DNA of 64,000 bases from NCBI GenBank assembly GCA_046046245.1, contig JBJOKE010000010.1:6237-70236 (forward strand), in the 5' to 3' direction. Below, in pieces: positions 17,668 to 26,172 of the stretch. The position numbers and the translations under genes were made by a program. A model generated the notes under the pieces. That model was not told the origin of the DNA. It did no database searches and saw only the letters and a program-made list of their open reading frames with translations. The stretch's first letter is position 1, and each line of letters opens with the position of its first letter. The DNA comes from UBA4615 sp046046245. Lineage in GTDB: Bacteria > Pseudomonadota > Gammaproteobacteria > Burkholderiales > Burkholderiaceae_E.

Positions 17668-18954
17668 ATGACGATGCTCGGAGTGCTCGCGGTCGCGCTG
17701 ACCGTGCTGCTGCTGCTCGCCGTGCCGGTCGCGTTCGCGCTGGTGCTGTCGGCGACCATCGCGGTGCTGGCGGTCGGCGACATCGACCTGATGGTGGTGC
17801 CGCAGCAGGTCTACCAGGGGCTCGACAGCCTGCTGCTGCTGGCGATCCCGCTGTTCCTGCTCGCCGGCGAGCTGATGTCGCTGGGCGGCATGACCGATCG
17901 GCTGCTCGGCTTCTCGAACGCGGTGTTCGGGCGCTTCCGCGGCGGTCTCGCGATGTCGAACGTCGCGTCGGCGACGCTGATGGCGGGCATCTCCGGCTCG
18001 GCGGTGGCCGACACCTCGGCGCTCGGCAAGGTGCTGATCCCGTCGATGGTGAAGGCCGGTTACGACCGCGGCTTCGCGGCCGCGCTGACCGCGGCGGCCA
18101 ACGTGGTCGGACCGATCATCCCGCCGTCGATCACCTTCCTGATGATCAGCGTGCTCACGAACCTGTCGCCGCTGAAGCTGTTCATGTCGGCGGTGATCCC
18201 GGGCCTGCTGTACGCCGCGGCGATGATGCTCGTCGCACTGGTGGTGAGCCGCCGGCGCAACTATCCGACGGCCGAGCGGGTCGGTGCGGCCGGGCTGCGG
18301 CGTGCCTTCGTGGGCGCGATCTGGGCGCTCGCGATGCCGGTGCTGCTGATCGCCGGCATCCGCGGCGGCATCTTCAACGTGACCGAGTCGTCGGCGGTGG
18401 CGGTGGTGTATGCGCTCTTCGTCGGGCTGTTCGTCCACCGCGAGCTCTCCCTCGCGAAGATCTGGCAGGCACTGGTCGCATCGGCCCGCGGCACCGCGGT
18501 GATCATGATCATCCTCGGCGGCGCGCAGATCGTCTCGTGGTTCCTCGCCTACGGGCAGGCGCCCCAGAGGATCTCGGAGTGGATGCTCGGCTCGATCGGC
18601 TCGCCGGTGGCGTTCCTGCTGGTGGTCAACGTGCTGCTGCTGCTGGTGGGCACGTTCATGGAGAACGGCCCGGCGCTGGTGCTGCTGTGCCCGGTGCTCT
18701 ACCCGATCGCCGCGAAGTTCGGCGTCGATCCCTACCACTTCTCGATGATCGTCGGCATCAACCTGCTGATCGGGCTGATCACCCCGCCGGTGGCGATCTG
18801 CCTGTCGATCGGCGCCATGATCGCGAAGGCCCCGGGCGACGAGGTGAATCGCGAGGCGATGCCGTTCCTCGCGGCGGCGGTAGCAGTGGTGCTGCTGGTC
18901 ACCTACGTGCCCGCGATCTCGACCTGGCTGCCCTCGGTGGTCGGCGGACGCTGA
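17668..18954 (+). CDS. dctM: TRAP transporter large permease (system 2)
   Basis: Large sodium-coupled TRAP subunit of 428 residues with about twelve membrane segments. GISGSAVADTSALGKVLIP is the conserved hairpin motif of the first half and GLITPPVAICLSIGAM that of the second. It completes gntR-dctP-dctQ-dctM and precedes an oxidoreductase pair that may act on the imported compound. Confidence 0.95.
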   Translation: MTMLGVLAVALTVLLLLAVPVAFALVLSATIAVLAVGDIDLMVVPQQVYQGLDSLLLLAIPLFLLAGELMSLGGMTDRLLGFSNAVFGRFRGGLAMSNVASATLMAGISGSAVADTSALGKVLIPSMVKAGYDRGFAAALTAAANVVGPIIPPSITFLMISVLTNLSPLKLFMSAVIPGLLYAAAMMLVALVVSRRRNYPTAERVGAAGLRRAFVGAIWALAMPVLLIAGIRGGIFNVTESSAVAVVYALFVGLFVHRELSLAKIWQALVASARGTAVIMIILGGAQIVSWFLAYGQAPQRISEWMLGSIGSPVAFLLVVNVLLLLVGTFMENGPALVLLCPVLYPIAAKFGVDPYHFSMIVGINLLIGLITPPVAICLSIGAMIAKAPGDEVNREAMPFLAAAVAVVLLVTYVPAISTWLPSVVGGR

Positions 18955-19020
18955 CCGATCGGTTCCCCGGCCGCGCCGTCACGAGCGGCGCGCCGGCCTT
19001 CTCTCACAGGGAGCATTCGA

Positions 19021-19812
19021 ATGACACGACGTTTCGACGGCCGCGTGGCCGTGGTGTTCGGCGCCGGCTCGGTCGGCCCGGGCTGGGGCAACGGCAAGGC
19101 CGCGGCCGTCCAGTACGCGCGCGACGGCGCGACGGTGGCCGCGATCGACATCAATCCCGATGCCGCGGCCGAGACCGTGGGGATCATCCGCGGCGAGGGC
19201 GGCACCGCCGAGGGCTGGCGCTGCGACGTCACGAACCGCGCGCAGATCGTCGAGGTGGTGTCCGCGATCGTCGCGAAGTGGGGCCGCATCGACGTGCTGC
19301 ACAACAACGTCGGCCTGCCCGCGATGGGCACGACCGAGACGCTGCGCGAGGAGGAGTGGGACCTCGCGATGGATGTGAACCTGAAGAGCGTCTTCCTCAC
19401 CTGCCAGGCGGTGATCCCGCAGATGGTGAAGCAGGGCAAGGGCGCGATCGTCAACATCTCGTCGATCGCGGCGGTGCGCTACACCGGCTATCCGTACCCC
19501 GCCTACTACGCGAGCAAGGCGGGCCTGAACCACCTGACCGCGTCGATCGCGCTCGAGTACGCGAAGAAGGGCATCCGCGCGAACGCGATCATGCCGGGGA
19601 TGATGCACACGCCGCACATCGAGAAGGCGATCGTCGGCCAGTACGCCTCCGAGCAGGAGATGATCGAGAAGCGCAACGCGCTGTGCCCGACCGGCCGGAT
19701 GGGCACGGGCTGGGACATCGCGAAGGCCGCGGCCTTCCTCGCGTCGGACGAGGCCGAGTACATCACCGGACAGGTGCTCGCGGTCGACGGCGGGATCTCG
19801 ATCCGCTGCTGA
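19021..19812 (+). CDS. SDR family NAD(P)-dependent oxidoreductase
   Basis: Classical short-chain dehydrogenase of 263 residues. The cofactor loop is GAGSVGPGWGNGKA (about 14-27), an expanded TGxxxGxG; Asp43 after the second strand (AAIDIN) suggests NAD preference. NNVG (95-98), Ser147/148 and Tyr162-x3-Lys166 (YYASK) form the catalytic site, and VDGGISIRC ends the protein. It follows dctM of system 2 by 66 bp on the same strand. The most economical reading is oxidation of an imported hydroxy acid or a downstream intermediate; the substrate is unknown. Confidence 0.92.
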   Translation: MTRRFDGRVAVVFGAGSVGPGWGNGKAAAVQYARDGATVAAIDINPDAAAETVGIIRGEGGTAEGWRCDVTNRAQIVEVVSAIVAKWGRIDVLHNNVGLPAMGTTETLREEEWDLAMDVNLKSVFLTCQAVIPQMVKQGKGAIVNISSIAAVRYTGYPYPAYYASKAGLNHLTASIALEYAKKGIRANAIMPGMMHTPHIEKAIVGQYASEQEMIEKRNALCPTGRMGTGWDIAKAAAFLASDEAEYITGQVLAVDGGISIRC

Positions 19813-19921
19813 GCCGCGCGCGGGCGGCCGGGCCTGCGCCGCGTCCGGCCACGCTGCGCACCGCTGCGGCCACGCTCGACCCGATGCCGCGCCGCATCGT
19901 GCGTCGCGGTCCCGAATCGGG

Positions 19922-19927
19922 TACAAG
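19922..19927 (+). promoter_or_regulatory. -10-like element just before the GMC gene
   Basis: TACAAG (4 of 6) lies 6 bases before the ATG at 19934, and no Shine-Dalgarno sequence is present. If used as a -10, the mRNA would start at or next to the AUG. Confidence 0.3.
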
Positions 19928-19933
19928 CGCGGG

Positions 19934-21580
19934 ATGGACTCCTCATCCGCCCCCTCGTTCGACTACGTCGTCATCGGCGCCGGCTCGGCCGGCTGCGTGC
20001 TCGCCGCCCGGCTGTCGGAGGATCCGACGGTCACGGTGGCGTTGCTCGAGGCCGGCCCGCCCGACTCGAGCGTGCTGATCCACTGTCCCGCGGGCCTCGC
20101 GATCCTCGCCAAGAACGGCCAGGCCAACTGGGCCTACGAGACGGTGCCGCAGCCGGGCCTCGGCGGCCGGCGCGGCTACCAGCCGCGCGGCAAGGTGCTC
20201 GGCGGATCGAGTTCGGTCAACGCGATGATCTACGCGCGCGGCGTGCCCTCGGACTACGACGGCTGGGCCGCCGAGGGCAACCCGGGCTGGGGCTGGTCGG
20301 ACCTGCTGCCGATCTTCCGGCGCGCCGAGCACAACGAGCGCGGCGCCGATGCGCTGCACGGCACCGGCGGACCGCTGAACGTCGCCGACCTGCGTTCGCC
20401 GAACCCGTTCGCGCGGGCGTTCATCGAGGCGGGCGTGCAGGCCGGCCTGCCGGAGAACGGCGACTTCAACGGGCCTGCGCAGGAGGGGGTGGGCTGGTAC
20501 CAGGTGACCCACCGCAACGGCGAGCGCTGCAGCGCGGCCAAGGGCTATCTCGCGCCGGCGCTCGGCCGGCCGAACCTTCAGGTGATCACCGGCGCGCATG
20601 CGACGCGGCTGCTGCTCGAGGGCCGGCGCGCGACCGGCGTCGAGTACCGTCGCGCCGACGGCTCGACCGCGCGCGCGCTCGCGCGGCGCGAGGTGCTGCT
20701 GTCGTCGGGCGCGTTCGGCTCGCCGCAGCTGCTGATGCTGTCGGGCATCGGGCCGGGCGCGCACCTGCGAGAGCTCGGCATCCCGGTGCTCCACGACCTG
20801 CCGGGCGTGGGCGAGTCGCTGCACGACCATCCCGACGTGGTCCAGGTCGTCGACCTGCCGGGCGCGACCGAGCTCTTCGGGCTGTCGTTCGCCGGGCTGC
20901 CTCGTCTGCTGCGCGGCGTGGGCGAGTGGCGGCGCGCGCGGACCGGCCCGCTGACGACGAACTTCGCCGAGGCCGGCGCCTTCCTGCGCACGCGGCCCGA
21001 GGAACCCGAGCCCGACGTGCAGCTGCACTTCGTGATCGGCAAGCTCGTCGACCACGGCCGCAAGACGGTGTTCGGTCACGGCTACTCGTGCCACGTCTGC
21101 CTGCTGCGGCCGAAGAGCCGTGGCCGCGTGCGGCTCGCGAGCGCCGATCCGATGGCGGCGCCCGCGATCGATCCGGCCTTCCTCGCCGAGCGCGACGACG
21201 TCGACGCGATGGTGCGTGGGGTCAGGGCGATGCGGCAGCTGCTGTCGCAGCCCGCGCTCGCGCGCTTCGGCGGACGCGAGACCGAGGCCACCGCGAGCGT
21301 GCGCACCGACGCGCAGATCGAGGCCATGCTGCGCGAGCGGGTCGACACGATCTACCACCCGGTGGGCAGCTGCCGGATGGGGCCCGGTGCGAACGACGTC
21401 GTCGACGCGTCGCTGCGGGTCAGGGGCCTCGACGGCCTGCGCGTGGTCGATGCATCGATCATGCCGCGGATCGTCGGCGGCAACACCAACGCGCCGACGA
21501 TCGCGATCGCGGAGAAGGCCGTCGACCTGATCCGCGCGGCGGCCCGCGTGGGCGTCACGGGCGAGGCAGTCGCGGCCTGA
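19934..21580 (+). CDS. GMC family FAD-dependent oxidoreductase
   Basis: Flavoprotein of the glucose-methanol-choline family, 548 residues, similar in layout to choline dehydrogenase BetA and alcohol dehydrogenase AlkJ. It has the N-terminal GxGxxG FAD motif (VIGAGSAGCVLAARL), the second signature GKVLGGSSSVNAMIYARG, the GSPQLLMLSGIGP strand and the C-terminal catalytic segment YHPVGSCRMG, followed by GGNTNAPTIAIAEKA. It oxidises a primary alcohol, usually passing electrons to the respiratory chain. It is the last gene of the GntR-TRAP-SDR group, although its own leaderless-type promoter is possible. Confidence 0.93.
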   Translation: MDSSSAPSFDYVVIGAGSAGCVLAARLSEDPTVTVALLEAGPPDSSVLIHCPAGLAILAKNGQANWAYETVPQPGLGGRRGYQPRGKVLGGSSSVNAMIYARGVPSDYDGWAAEGNPGWGWSDLLPIFRRAEHNERGADALHGTGGPLNVADLRSPNPFARAFIEAGVQAGLPENGDFNGPAQEGVGWYQVTHRNGERCSAAKGYLAPALGRPNLQVITGAHATRLLLEGRRATGVEYRRADGSTARALARREVLLSSGAFGSPQLLMLSGIGPGAHLRELGIPVLHDLPGVGESLHDHPDVVQVVDLPGATELFGLSFAGLPRLLRGVGEWRRARTGPLTTNFAEAGAFLRTRPEEPEPDVQLHFVIGKLVDHGRKTVFGHGYSCHVCLLRPKSRGRVRLASADPMAAPAIDPAFLAERDDVDAMVRGVRAMRQLLSQPALARFGGRETEATASVRTDAQIEAMLRERVDTIYHPVGSCRMGPGANDVVDASLRVRGLDGLRVVDASIMPRIVGGNTNAPTIAIAEKAVDLIRAAARVGVTGEAVAA

Positions 21581-21599
21581 CGGGGCGGCGATCGCGCGG

Positions 21600-21625
21600 C
21601 GGACCGTCCGGCCCGCCGCGGTCCG
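21600..21625. terminator. hairpin between convergent GMC and cytochrome genes
   Basis: CGGACCG (21600-21606) pairs with CGGTCCG (21619-21625) over a 12-base GC-rich loop. There is no U-run. It is a plausible weak bidirectional terminator. Confidence 0.35.
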
Positions 21626-21631
21626 GCGGAC

Positions 21632-22048
21632 TCAGCGCTGCTGGATCCGGTTCAGGTAGTCGACGAGCAGCGCGATCTTCATCCGCGCCGCGGCCTCGGG
21701 CGCCAGGCCGACCGTCGTCGGGTCGCCCTTGACCTGCGTCACATAGACCGCGCCCCAGATCGGCATCTCGCCGGCGCGCCCGTGGCCCGACACGGTGTTG
21801 CGGCCGTCGATCGCCTGCATCACCCGCTGCACCGGGAACACGCCGCCGTTGCCGCGGGCGAGCACCGTCAGGTCGGCCGGTGCGCGGTTCAGGTATTCGC
21901 GGAAGTGCCCGTCGCCGCGGGCGGTGGCGCCGTGGCAGCCGCTGCAGCTGGCGGCGAACTCCGCCTGGCCGTAGTCGATCGACTGCGCTGCGGCGGGCAG
22001 GGCGGCAAGCGCCCCGGTGGCGAGCAGGCCGGCGAGCATCGTCTTCAA
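21632..22048 (-). CDS. periplasmic monohaem cytochrome c
   Basis: Class I-type c cytochrome, 138 residues. The signal peptide (KTMLAGLLATGALAALP, cut near AAAQ|S) leads to a single haem site CSGCHG (Cys35, Cys38, His39) and a probable axial Met in GEMPIWG. I chose the TTG at 22048 because GAGGAG lies 6 bases upstream and it adds a Lys to the signal peptide; the ATG three codons later is too far from the ribosome site. The GEMP-type C-terminus resembles small electron carriers that serve dehydrogenases. An FNR-like dyad lies upstream. Confidence 0.85.
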   Translation of the reverse strand: MKTMLAGLLATGALAALPAAAQSIDYGQAEFAASCSGCHGATARGDGHFREYLNRAPADLTVLARGNGGVFPVQRVMQAIDGRNTVSGHGRAGEMPIWGAVYVTQVKGDPTTVGLAPEAAARMKIALLVDYLNRIQQR

Positions 22049-22106
22049 GGTCGTCTCCTCATGGGGTGAGAGCGACCCCAGCATGCGCCGCTGGCCGCCC
22101 GGCCGC

Positions 22107-22120
22107 TTGAGCCAGGTCAA
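22107..22120. promoter_or_regulatory. FNR/CRP-family box before the cytochrome c gene
   Basis: TTGA-N6-TCAA (TTGAGCCAGGTCAA, 22107-22120) matches the half sites of the FNR/ANR/DNR consensus TTGAT-N4-ATCAA, lacking only the inner T and A. On the minus strand CATGCT (22085-22080) could be the -10. This would place the box centre near -41, the usual class II activator position, about 65 bp from the start codon. Confidence 0.45.
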
Positions 22121-22163
22121 GGTCGGCCGGCAGCCGAGGCGGATGCCGACGCGGCGGCAGCGT

Positions 22164-23072
22164 TCAGGCCGGCCGCGCCTTCGAGGCGATCGCCTCCTGG
22201 CGCGCCAGCAGCCGCCGCGCGCGGTCGACGACCGGCAGGTCGACCATCCGGCCCTGCCATGCGAACGCCGCGCGACCCGCGCCCACCTCGCGGTCGAAGG
22301 CCTCGACCATCTCGCGCGCGCCGGCGACCTCGGCCGCGTCGGGCGCGAAGGCCTCGTTGCACACGCCCACCTGCAGCGGGTGGATGCAGAACGCGCCCTC
22401 GAAGCCGAGCCTGCGGGCGCGGACGATCCGCGCGCGGTAGCCGTCGACGTCGCGGTAGTCGGCGACCGAGCCGATGAAGCCGATCGGCAGCACGCCGGCG
22501 CGACGCGCCGCGCGGACGTTGTCGACGTTCGGCACGTACATCGCGTCGTCGTCGACGGTGCTGCCGAGCGAGACCGACAGGTCCTCCGCGCCGACGATCT
22601 GGCCGACCACGCGCGAGTGCGCGGCCGCGATCTCGTCGAGGTGCGCGAGACCCTCGGCATCCTCGACCATCGTGATGATGCCGGTGTGCCCGACCGGCAG
22701 GCCGCGCTCGCGCTCGAGTTCGGCGAGCACCTCGGCGAGCTGGCGCACGAAGGACGCATCGGGCACCTTGGGCATCGCGATCGCCTTCACCGAGGCGCGG
22801 ACCGTGGCCTCGAGGTCGCGCACCAGCATCCGCCACGGCCGGTTGACGCGGACGGTGACGTCGCGGCCGGCGGCGGCGAAGCGGTCGGCGATCGCCGCGA
22901 CCCGCGAGCGGGCCTCGTCCTTGCGGGCCGGGCCGACGCTGTCCTCGAGGTCGATCTGCAGCGCGTCGGCCGCGGACTTCAGCGCGCTCTCGACGAACCG
23001 GTCGCTGACCGCGGGGACGAAGAGGATCGAGCGCCAGACGGGCAGCTCGCGGGGCGTGGTGGAGACGTGCAT
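22164..23072 (-). CDS. CitE/HpcH-HpaI family lyase
   Basis: CitE-like TIM-barrel protein of 302 residues, in the family that includes citrate lyase beta subunits, malyl-CoA/citramalyl-CoA lyases and HpcH aldolases. RSILFVPAVSDRF, the metal-binding LQIDLEDSVGPARKDEAR, MPKV and the second acidic pair in MVEDAEGL and VGAEDLSVSLG are visible. Such proteins cleave or form a C-C bond at a CoA thioester or 2-oxo acid using Mg2+. It follows the M16 gene by 27 bp on the same strand. The exact substrate is not predictable; no citrate lyase alpha or gamma subunits are nearby, so a CoA-ester lyase is more likely. Confidence 0.88.
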   Translation of the reverse strand: MHVSTTPRELPVWRSILFVPAVSDRFVESALKSAADALQIDLEDSVGPARKDEARSRVAAIADRFAAAGRDVTVRVNRPWRMLVRDLEATVRASVKAIAMPKVPDASFVRQLAEVLAELERERGLPVGHTGIITMVEDAEGLAHLDEIAAAHSRVVGQIVGAEDLSVSLGSTVDDDAMYVPNVDNVRAARRAGVLPIGFIGSVADYRDVDGYRARIVRARRLGFEGAFCIHPLQVGVCNEAFAPDAAEVAGAREMVEAFDREVGAGRAAFAWQGRMVDLPVVDRARRLLARQEAIASKARPA

Positions 23073-23099
23073 GGGGTGTCGGGTGGGACGCGCTGCGAC

Positions 23100-24413
23100 T
23101 CAGCCGGTCGTGCCCAGCCTGCGCCGCACCGCCTCGTGATGGTCGCCGCGCCCCGCGCGCCCGACCAGCACGAGCGTGGGCGTTGCGGCGAGCAGTTCGC
23201 GAGCGGCGCTGACCAGGTCTTCGGCGGTGACCGACAGCGCGGTCGCGATCCGCTCGTCGGGCGAGACCACGCGGCCGTGGACCAGCAGGTCGCGCGCGAC
23301 GGTCTCGGCGAGCTCCATCGGTCGCTCCAGGCTGCGCGCGAGGTGGGTCGCCTGCTGGTTGTGCGTGCGCTCGAGGTCCTCGGGCTCGATGCCGCGGGTC
23401 AGCGCGGCGAGCTCGTCGCAGACCACGTCGAAGAACACGCGCAGGTTGCGCGGCGCGACGCCGGCCGTGACCTGCAGCGTGCCGCAGTCGTCGTGGCCCT
23501 CGGTCCAGGCGTCGATCTGGTAGGCCAGGCCGCGCTGTTCGCGGACCGACTGGAACAGCGGCGACGACATGCCGCCGCCCAGCAGTTCGCCGAGCAGCTC
23601 GAAGACCGGGTAGCGCGGATCGGTGCGCGCGGGCACCGGCCAGCCGAGCGCGATCGAGGTCTGCTCGTAGTCGTCGTCGACGTGCCGGTAGCCGCCGGCA
23701 TAACGTGCCGGCTCGCGCGCGGCGGGCGTGCCGGCCGGCAGGTCGCCGAAGCGTCGCGCGACCTCGTCCGCGAAGCGCTCGTGGTCGACGTCGCCGGCGG
23801 CCGCCACGACCATGTTCGACGCGCGGTAGTGGGCGCCGAGATAGCCCGTGAAGTCGTCGCGGGTCACGCGCTTCACGAAGCGCGCGCTGCCGAGGATCGG
23901 GCGGCCGAAGGCCTGCTTCGGCCAGGCCTTCAGGTCGAACTCGTCCTGCGCGATCGACTCGGGATCGTCGGCCGCGTCGCCGAGCTCCTGCAGGATCACG
24001 CCGCGCTCGCGCTCGATCTCCTCGACCGGAAAGGTCGAGCGCCGGATCACGTCGGCCAGCACGTCGAGCGCGACCGGCATGTGCTCGGCCAGCAGCGTCG
24101 CGTGGTAGGCGGTGTGGTCCTTCGCGGTGTAGGCATTCATCGACGCGCCCACGCGCTCGATCTCGAGCGAGATCCGGCGCGCGTCGCGGGTCTCGGTGCC
24201 CTTGAAGGCCATGTGCTCGAGGAAGTGCGAGATGCCGTTCAGGTGGGCGGGCTCGTCGCGCGAGCCGACGCGGACGAACGCGCCGACCGAGGCCGTGCGG
24301 AAGCCGGGCAGGCGCACCGACGCGATCGTCAGACCGTTGCCCAGCACCCGCGTGCGCAGGTCCATCGGTGCGGTCCCGGTCGCGGCGCCGGGGCGCGCCT
24401 GCGCGCGGCCCAT
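23100..24413 (-). CDS. M16 family zinc metallopeptidase
   Basis: Pitrilysin-family (M16B) peptidase of 437 residues with the inverted zinc motif HFLEH in GISHFLEHMAFKGT, the downstream Glu in ILQELGDAADDPE and the C-terminal half signature SSPLFQSVREQRGLAY. It resembles processing peptidase beta and YmxG-type single-chain peptidases. The ATG at 24413 is two bases after the rraA stop; an inner ATG at 24365 is an alternative that would drop a Gly/Ala-rich leader. No signal peptide is evident. Its place between an RraA-type aldolase and a CitE-type lyase is odd, and no paired M16 partner is present. Confidence 0.9.
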   Translation of the reverse strand: MGRAQARPGAATGTAPMDLRTRVLGNGLTIASVRLPGFRTASVGAFVRVGSRDEPAHLNGISHFLEHMAFKGTETRDARRISLEIERVGASMNAYTAKDHTAYHATLLAEHMPVALDVLADVIRRSTFPVEEIERERGVILQELGDAADDPESIAQDEFDLKAWPKQAFGRPILGSARFVKRVTRDDFTGYLGAHYRASNMVVAAAGDVDHERFADEVARRFGDLPAGTPAAREPARYAGGYRHVDDDYEQTSIALGWPVPARTDPRYPVFELLGELLGGGMSSPLFQSVREQRGLAYQIDAWTEGHDDCGTLQVTAGVAPRNLRVFFDVVCDELAALTRGIEPEDLERTHNQQATHLARSLERPMELAETVARDLLVHGRVVSPDERIATALSVTAEDLVSAARELLAATPTLVLVGRAGRGDHHEAVRRRLGTTG

Positions 24414-24415
24414 CG

Positions 24416-25120
24416 TCACGCCCGTCCCTTCTTCCACGCCTCGTAGCGTGCGCGCTGGGCGGCGTCGGGCGGGTAGAGGCCGGGCAGCGACGCGCCCGAC
24501 TCGACCTCGCCCATGATCCAGGCTTCCAGCGTCTCCTGCTCGGGCGCGGCCTCGGCGATCTTCTGCGCGAGCGCGGCGGGCACCACGACCGCGCCGTCGC
24601 CGTCGGCGACGATCCAGTCGTCGGGGAACACCGCGACGCCGCCGCAGCCGACCGGCTGCTGCCAGGCGACGAAGGTCAGGCCGGCGACCGACGGGGGCGC
24701 CGCCGCGCCGCGGCACCAGACGGGCAGGCCGGTGCCGAGCACGCCGGCCGCGTCGCGGACCACGCCGTCGGTGACCAGCGCGCCCACGCGGCGCTTCGCC
24801 ATCCGCGCGCAGAGGATGTCGCCGAAGATGCCGGCGTCGGTGATGCCCATCGCGTCGACGACGGCGATGCAGCCCTCGGGCATCGCCTCGATCGCGGCGC
24901 GGGTGGAGATCGGCGACGACCAGGACTCGGGCGTGGCCAGGTCCTCGCGGGCCGGCACGAAGCGCAGCGTGAAGGCGCGGCCCACCGCGCGCGGCTCGCC
25001 GCCGCGCAGGGGCGCCGCGCCGCGGATCCAGCAGTTGCGCAGCCCGTGCTTGAGGAGCAGCGTGGTCAGCGTGGCGGTGGTGACGCCGCGCAGGGCGTCG
25101 GCGATGGCGGTGTCGTGCAT
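24416..25120 (-). CDS. RraA-family aldolase-like protein
   Basis: Member of the RraA / 4-hydroxy-4-methyl-2-oxoglutarate aldolase family, 234 residues. The signature region GITDAGIFGDILCARMAKRR followed by GALVTDGVVRD carries the Gly-Asp loop and the Arg-Asp pair that bind pyruvate and Mg2+. The ring-cleavage aldolases of protocatechuate and gallate pathways share it; the RNase E inhibitor RraA is shorter (about 160). The longer form here favours a catabolic aldolase or decarboxylase. The start at 25120 opens a new unit 107 bp after the dehalogenase; TAGACT on the minus strand upstream may be its -10. It is coupled to the M16 gene. Confidence 0.82.
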   Translation of the reverse strand: MHDTAIADALRGVTTATLTTLLLKHGLRNCWIRGAAPLRGGEPRAVGRAFTLRFVPAREDLATPESWSSPISTRAAIEAMPEGCIAVVDAMGITDAGIFGDILCARMAKRRVGALVTDGVVRDAAGVLGTGLPVWCRGAAAPPSVAGLTFVAWQQPVGCGGVAVFPDDWIVADGDGAVVVPAALAQKIAEAAPEQETLEAWIMGEVESGASLPGLYPPDAAQRARYEAWKKGRA

Positions 25121-25227
25121 CGGAAGCGCAGCGGGGCCGGACCGGCCGGCGGGATCGGACGAGTCTACACGGATGGGGCGGCGTGCCCCCGGCCGCGGCG
25201 CGAACCCGCCGCCGTCGCGCCGCGCGC

Positions 25228-26172
25228 TCAGCGCGCCGACGGACCGCCCGCGCCGGGCGTCGAGCGCACCAGCGCGACGATCTCGCGCGCCAGCTCCTCG
25301 CCCGCGTCCTCCTGCACGAAATGGCCGGCACCGCGGATCCGGCGGTGCGGCAGCCCGCGCGCGCCGGGCACCTCGCGCTGCCACGCGAGCTCGCCGCCCC
25401 GCGTGATCGGGTCGCGCGTGGAGAACAGCGTGAGGAACGGCTTGTCCCACTCGCGGAAGACCGCCCAGGCGCGCTCGTTCGCCGCGTGCTCCGGGTCGTC
25501 CGGTCGGGTCGGCACGAAGCCGGGGAGGACGCGCGCGGCGATCCGGTGCCGCGCGTCGGGAAAGGGCGCGTCGTAGGCGGCGCGGGCGCGCGCGTCGAGC
25601 CCGCGCGCGCAGCCGGCCGCGACGATGCGGCCGATCGGGAACCACGGGCTCCAGCGGGCGAACGCCCGCCAGAGCGCGAAGGCGCGCGGCAACGGCTGTG
25701 CGCCGGTCGGCAGGCCGCCGTTGGACAGCACGATCCGGTCGAATCGCTCCGGCCGCGCCGCCGCCAGCCGCAGCCCGATCAGCGAGCCCCAGTCCTGGCA
25801 GAACAGCGTGACGCCGTGCAGGTCCTCGGCGCGCAGCCAGGCATCCATCCAGGCGACCTGCCGGCCGTAGGAGTGGTCGGCCGCGCGGGCCGGCTTGTCG
25901 GAACGGCCGAAGCCGACGAGGTCGGGTGCGATCGCGCGCAGCCCCGCGTCGGCGAGCACCGGGATCATCGTCCGGTACAGGTACGACCAGGTCGGTTCAC
26001 CGTGCATCAGCAGCACCGGCGGACCGTCGCGCGGTCCGTGGTCGATGCAGGCGATCCGCAGCCCGCCGACCTCGGTGTAGCGGGGCGGCCAGGGACAGCC
26101 GGGCAGGTCGAAGAAGCGCCGGTCGGGCGTGCGCAGCACCGGGCCGACGGCGGGCAGGGCGGGATCGGTCAT
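25228..26172 (-). CDS. haloalkane dehalogenase-like alpha/beta hydrolase
   Basis: Alpha/beta hydrolase of 314 residues with the features of haloalkane dehalogenases. It has the N-terminal RTPDRRFFDLPGCPW, the oxyanion/halide motif HGEPTWSYLYR (57-67, with Trp62 expected to bind halide) and the nucleophile Asp127 in CQDWGS, whose neighbour Trp128 is the second halide ligand. Asp254 (STRDPIT) and His284 (GAGHF) complete the triad. It would replace a carbon-bound halogen with hydroxyl. The start overlaps the upstream metallo-hydrolase stop by 4 bp, making it the last of five coupled genes. An epoxide-hydrolase-like activity is the main alternative. Confidence 0.85.
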   Translation of the reverse strand: MTDPALPAVGPVLRTPDRRFFDLPGCPWPPRYTEVGGLRIACIDHGPRDGPPVLLMHGEPTWSYLYRTMIPVLADAGLRAIAPDLVGFGRSDKPARAADHSYGRQVAWMDAWLRAEDLHGVTLFCQDWGSLIGLRLAAARPERFDRIVLSNGGLPTGAQPLPRAFALWRAFARWSPWFPIGRIVAAGCARGLDARARAAYDAPFPDARHRIAARVLPGFVPTRPDDPEHAANERAWAVFREWDKPFLTLFSTRDPITRGGELAWQREVPGARGLPHRRIRGAGHFVQEDAGEELAREIVALVRSTPGAGGPSAR

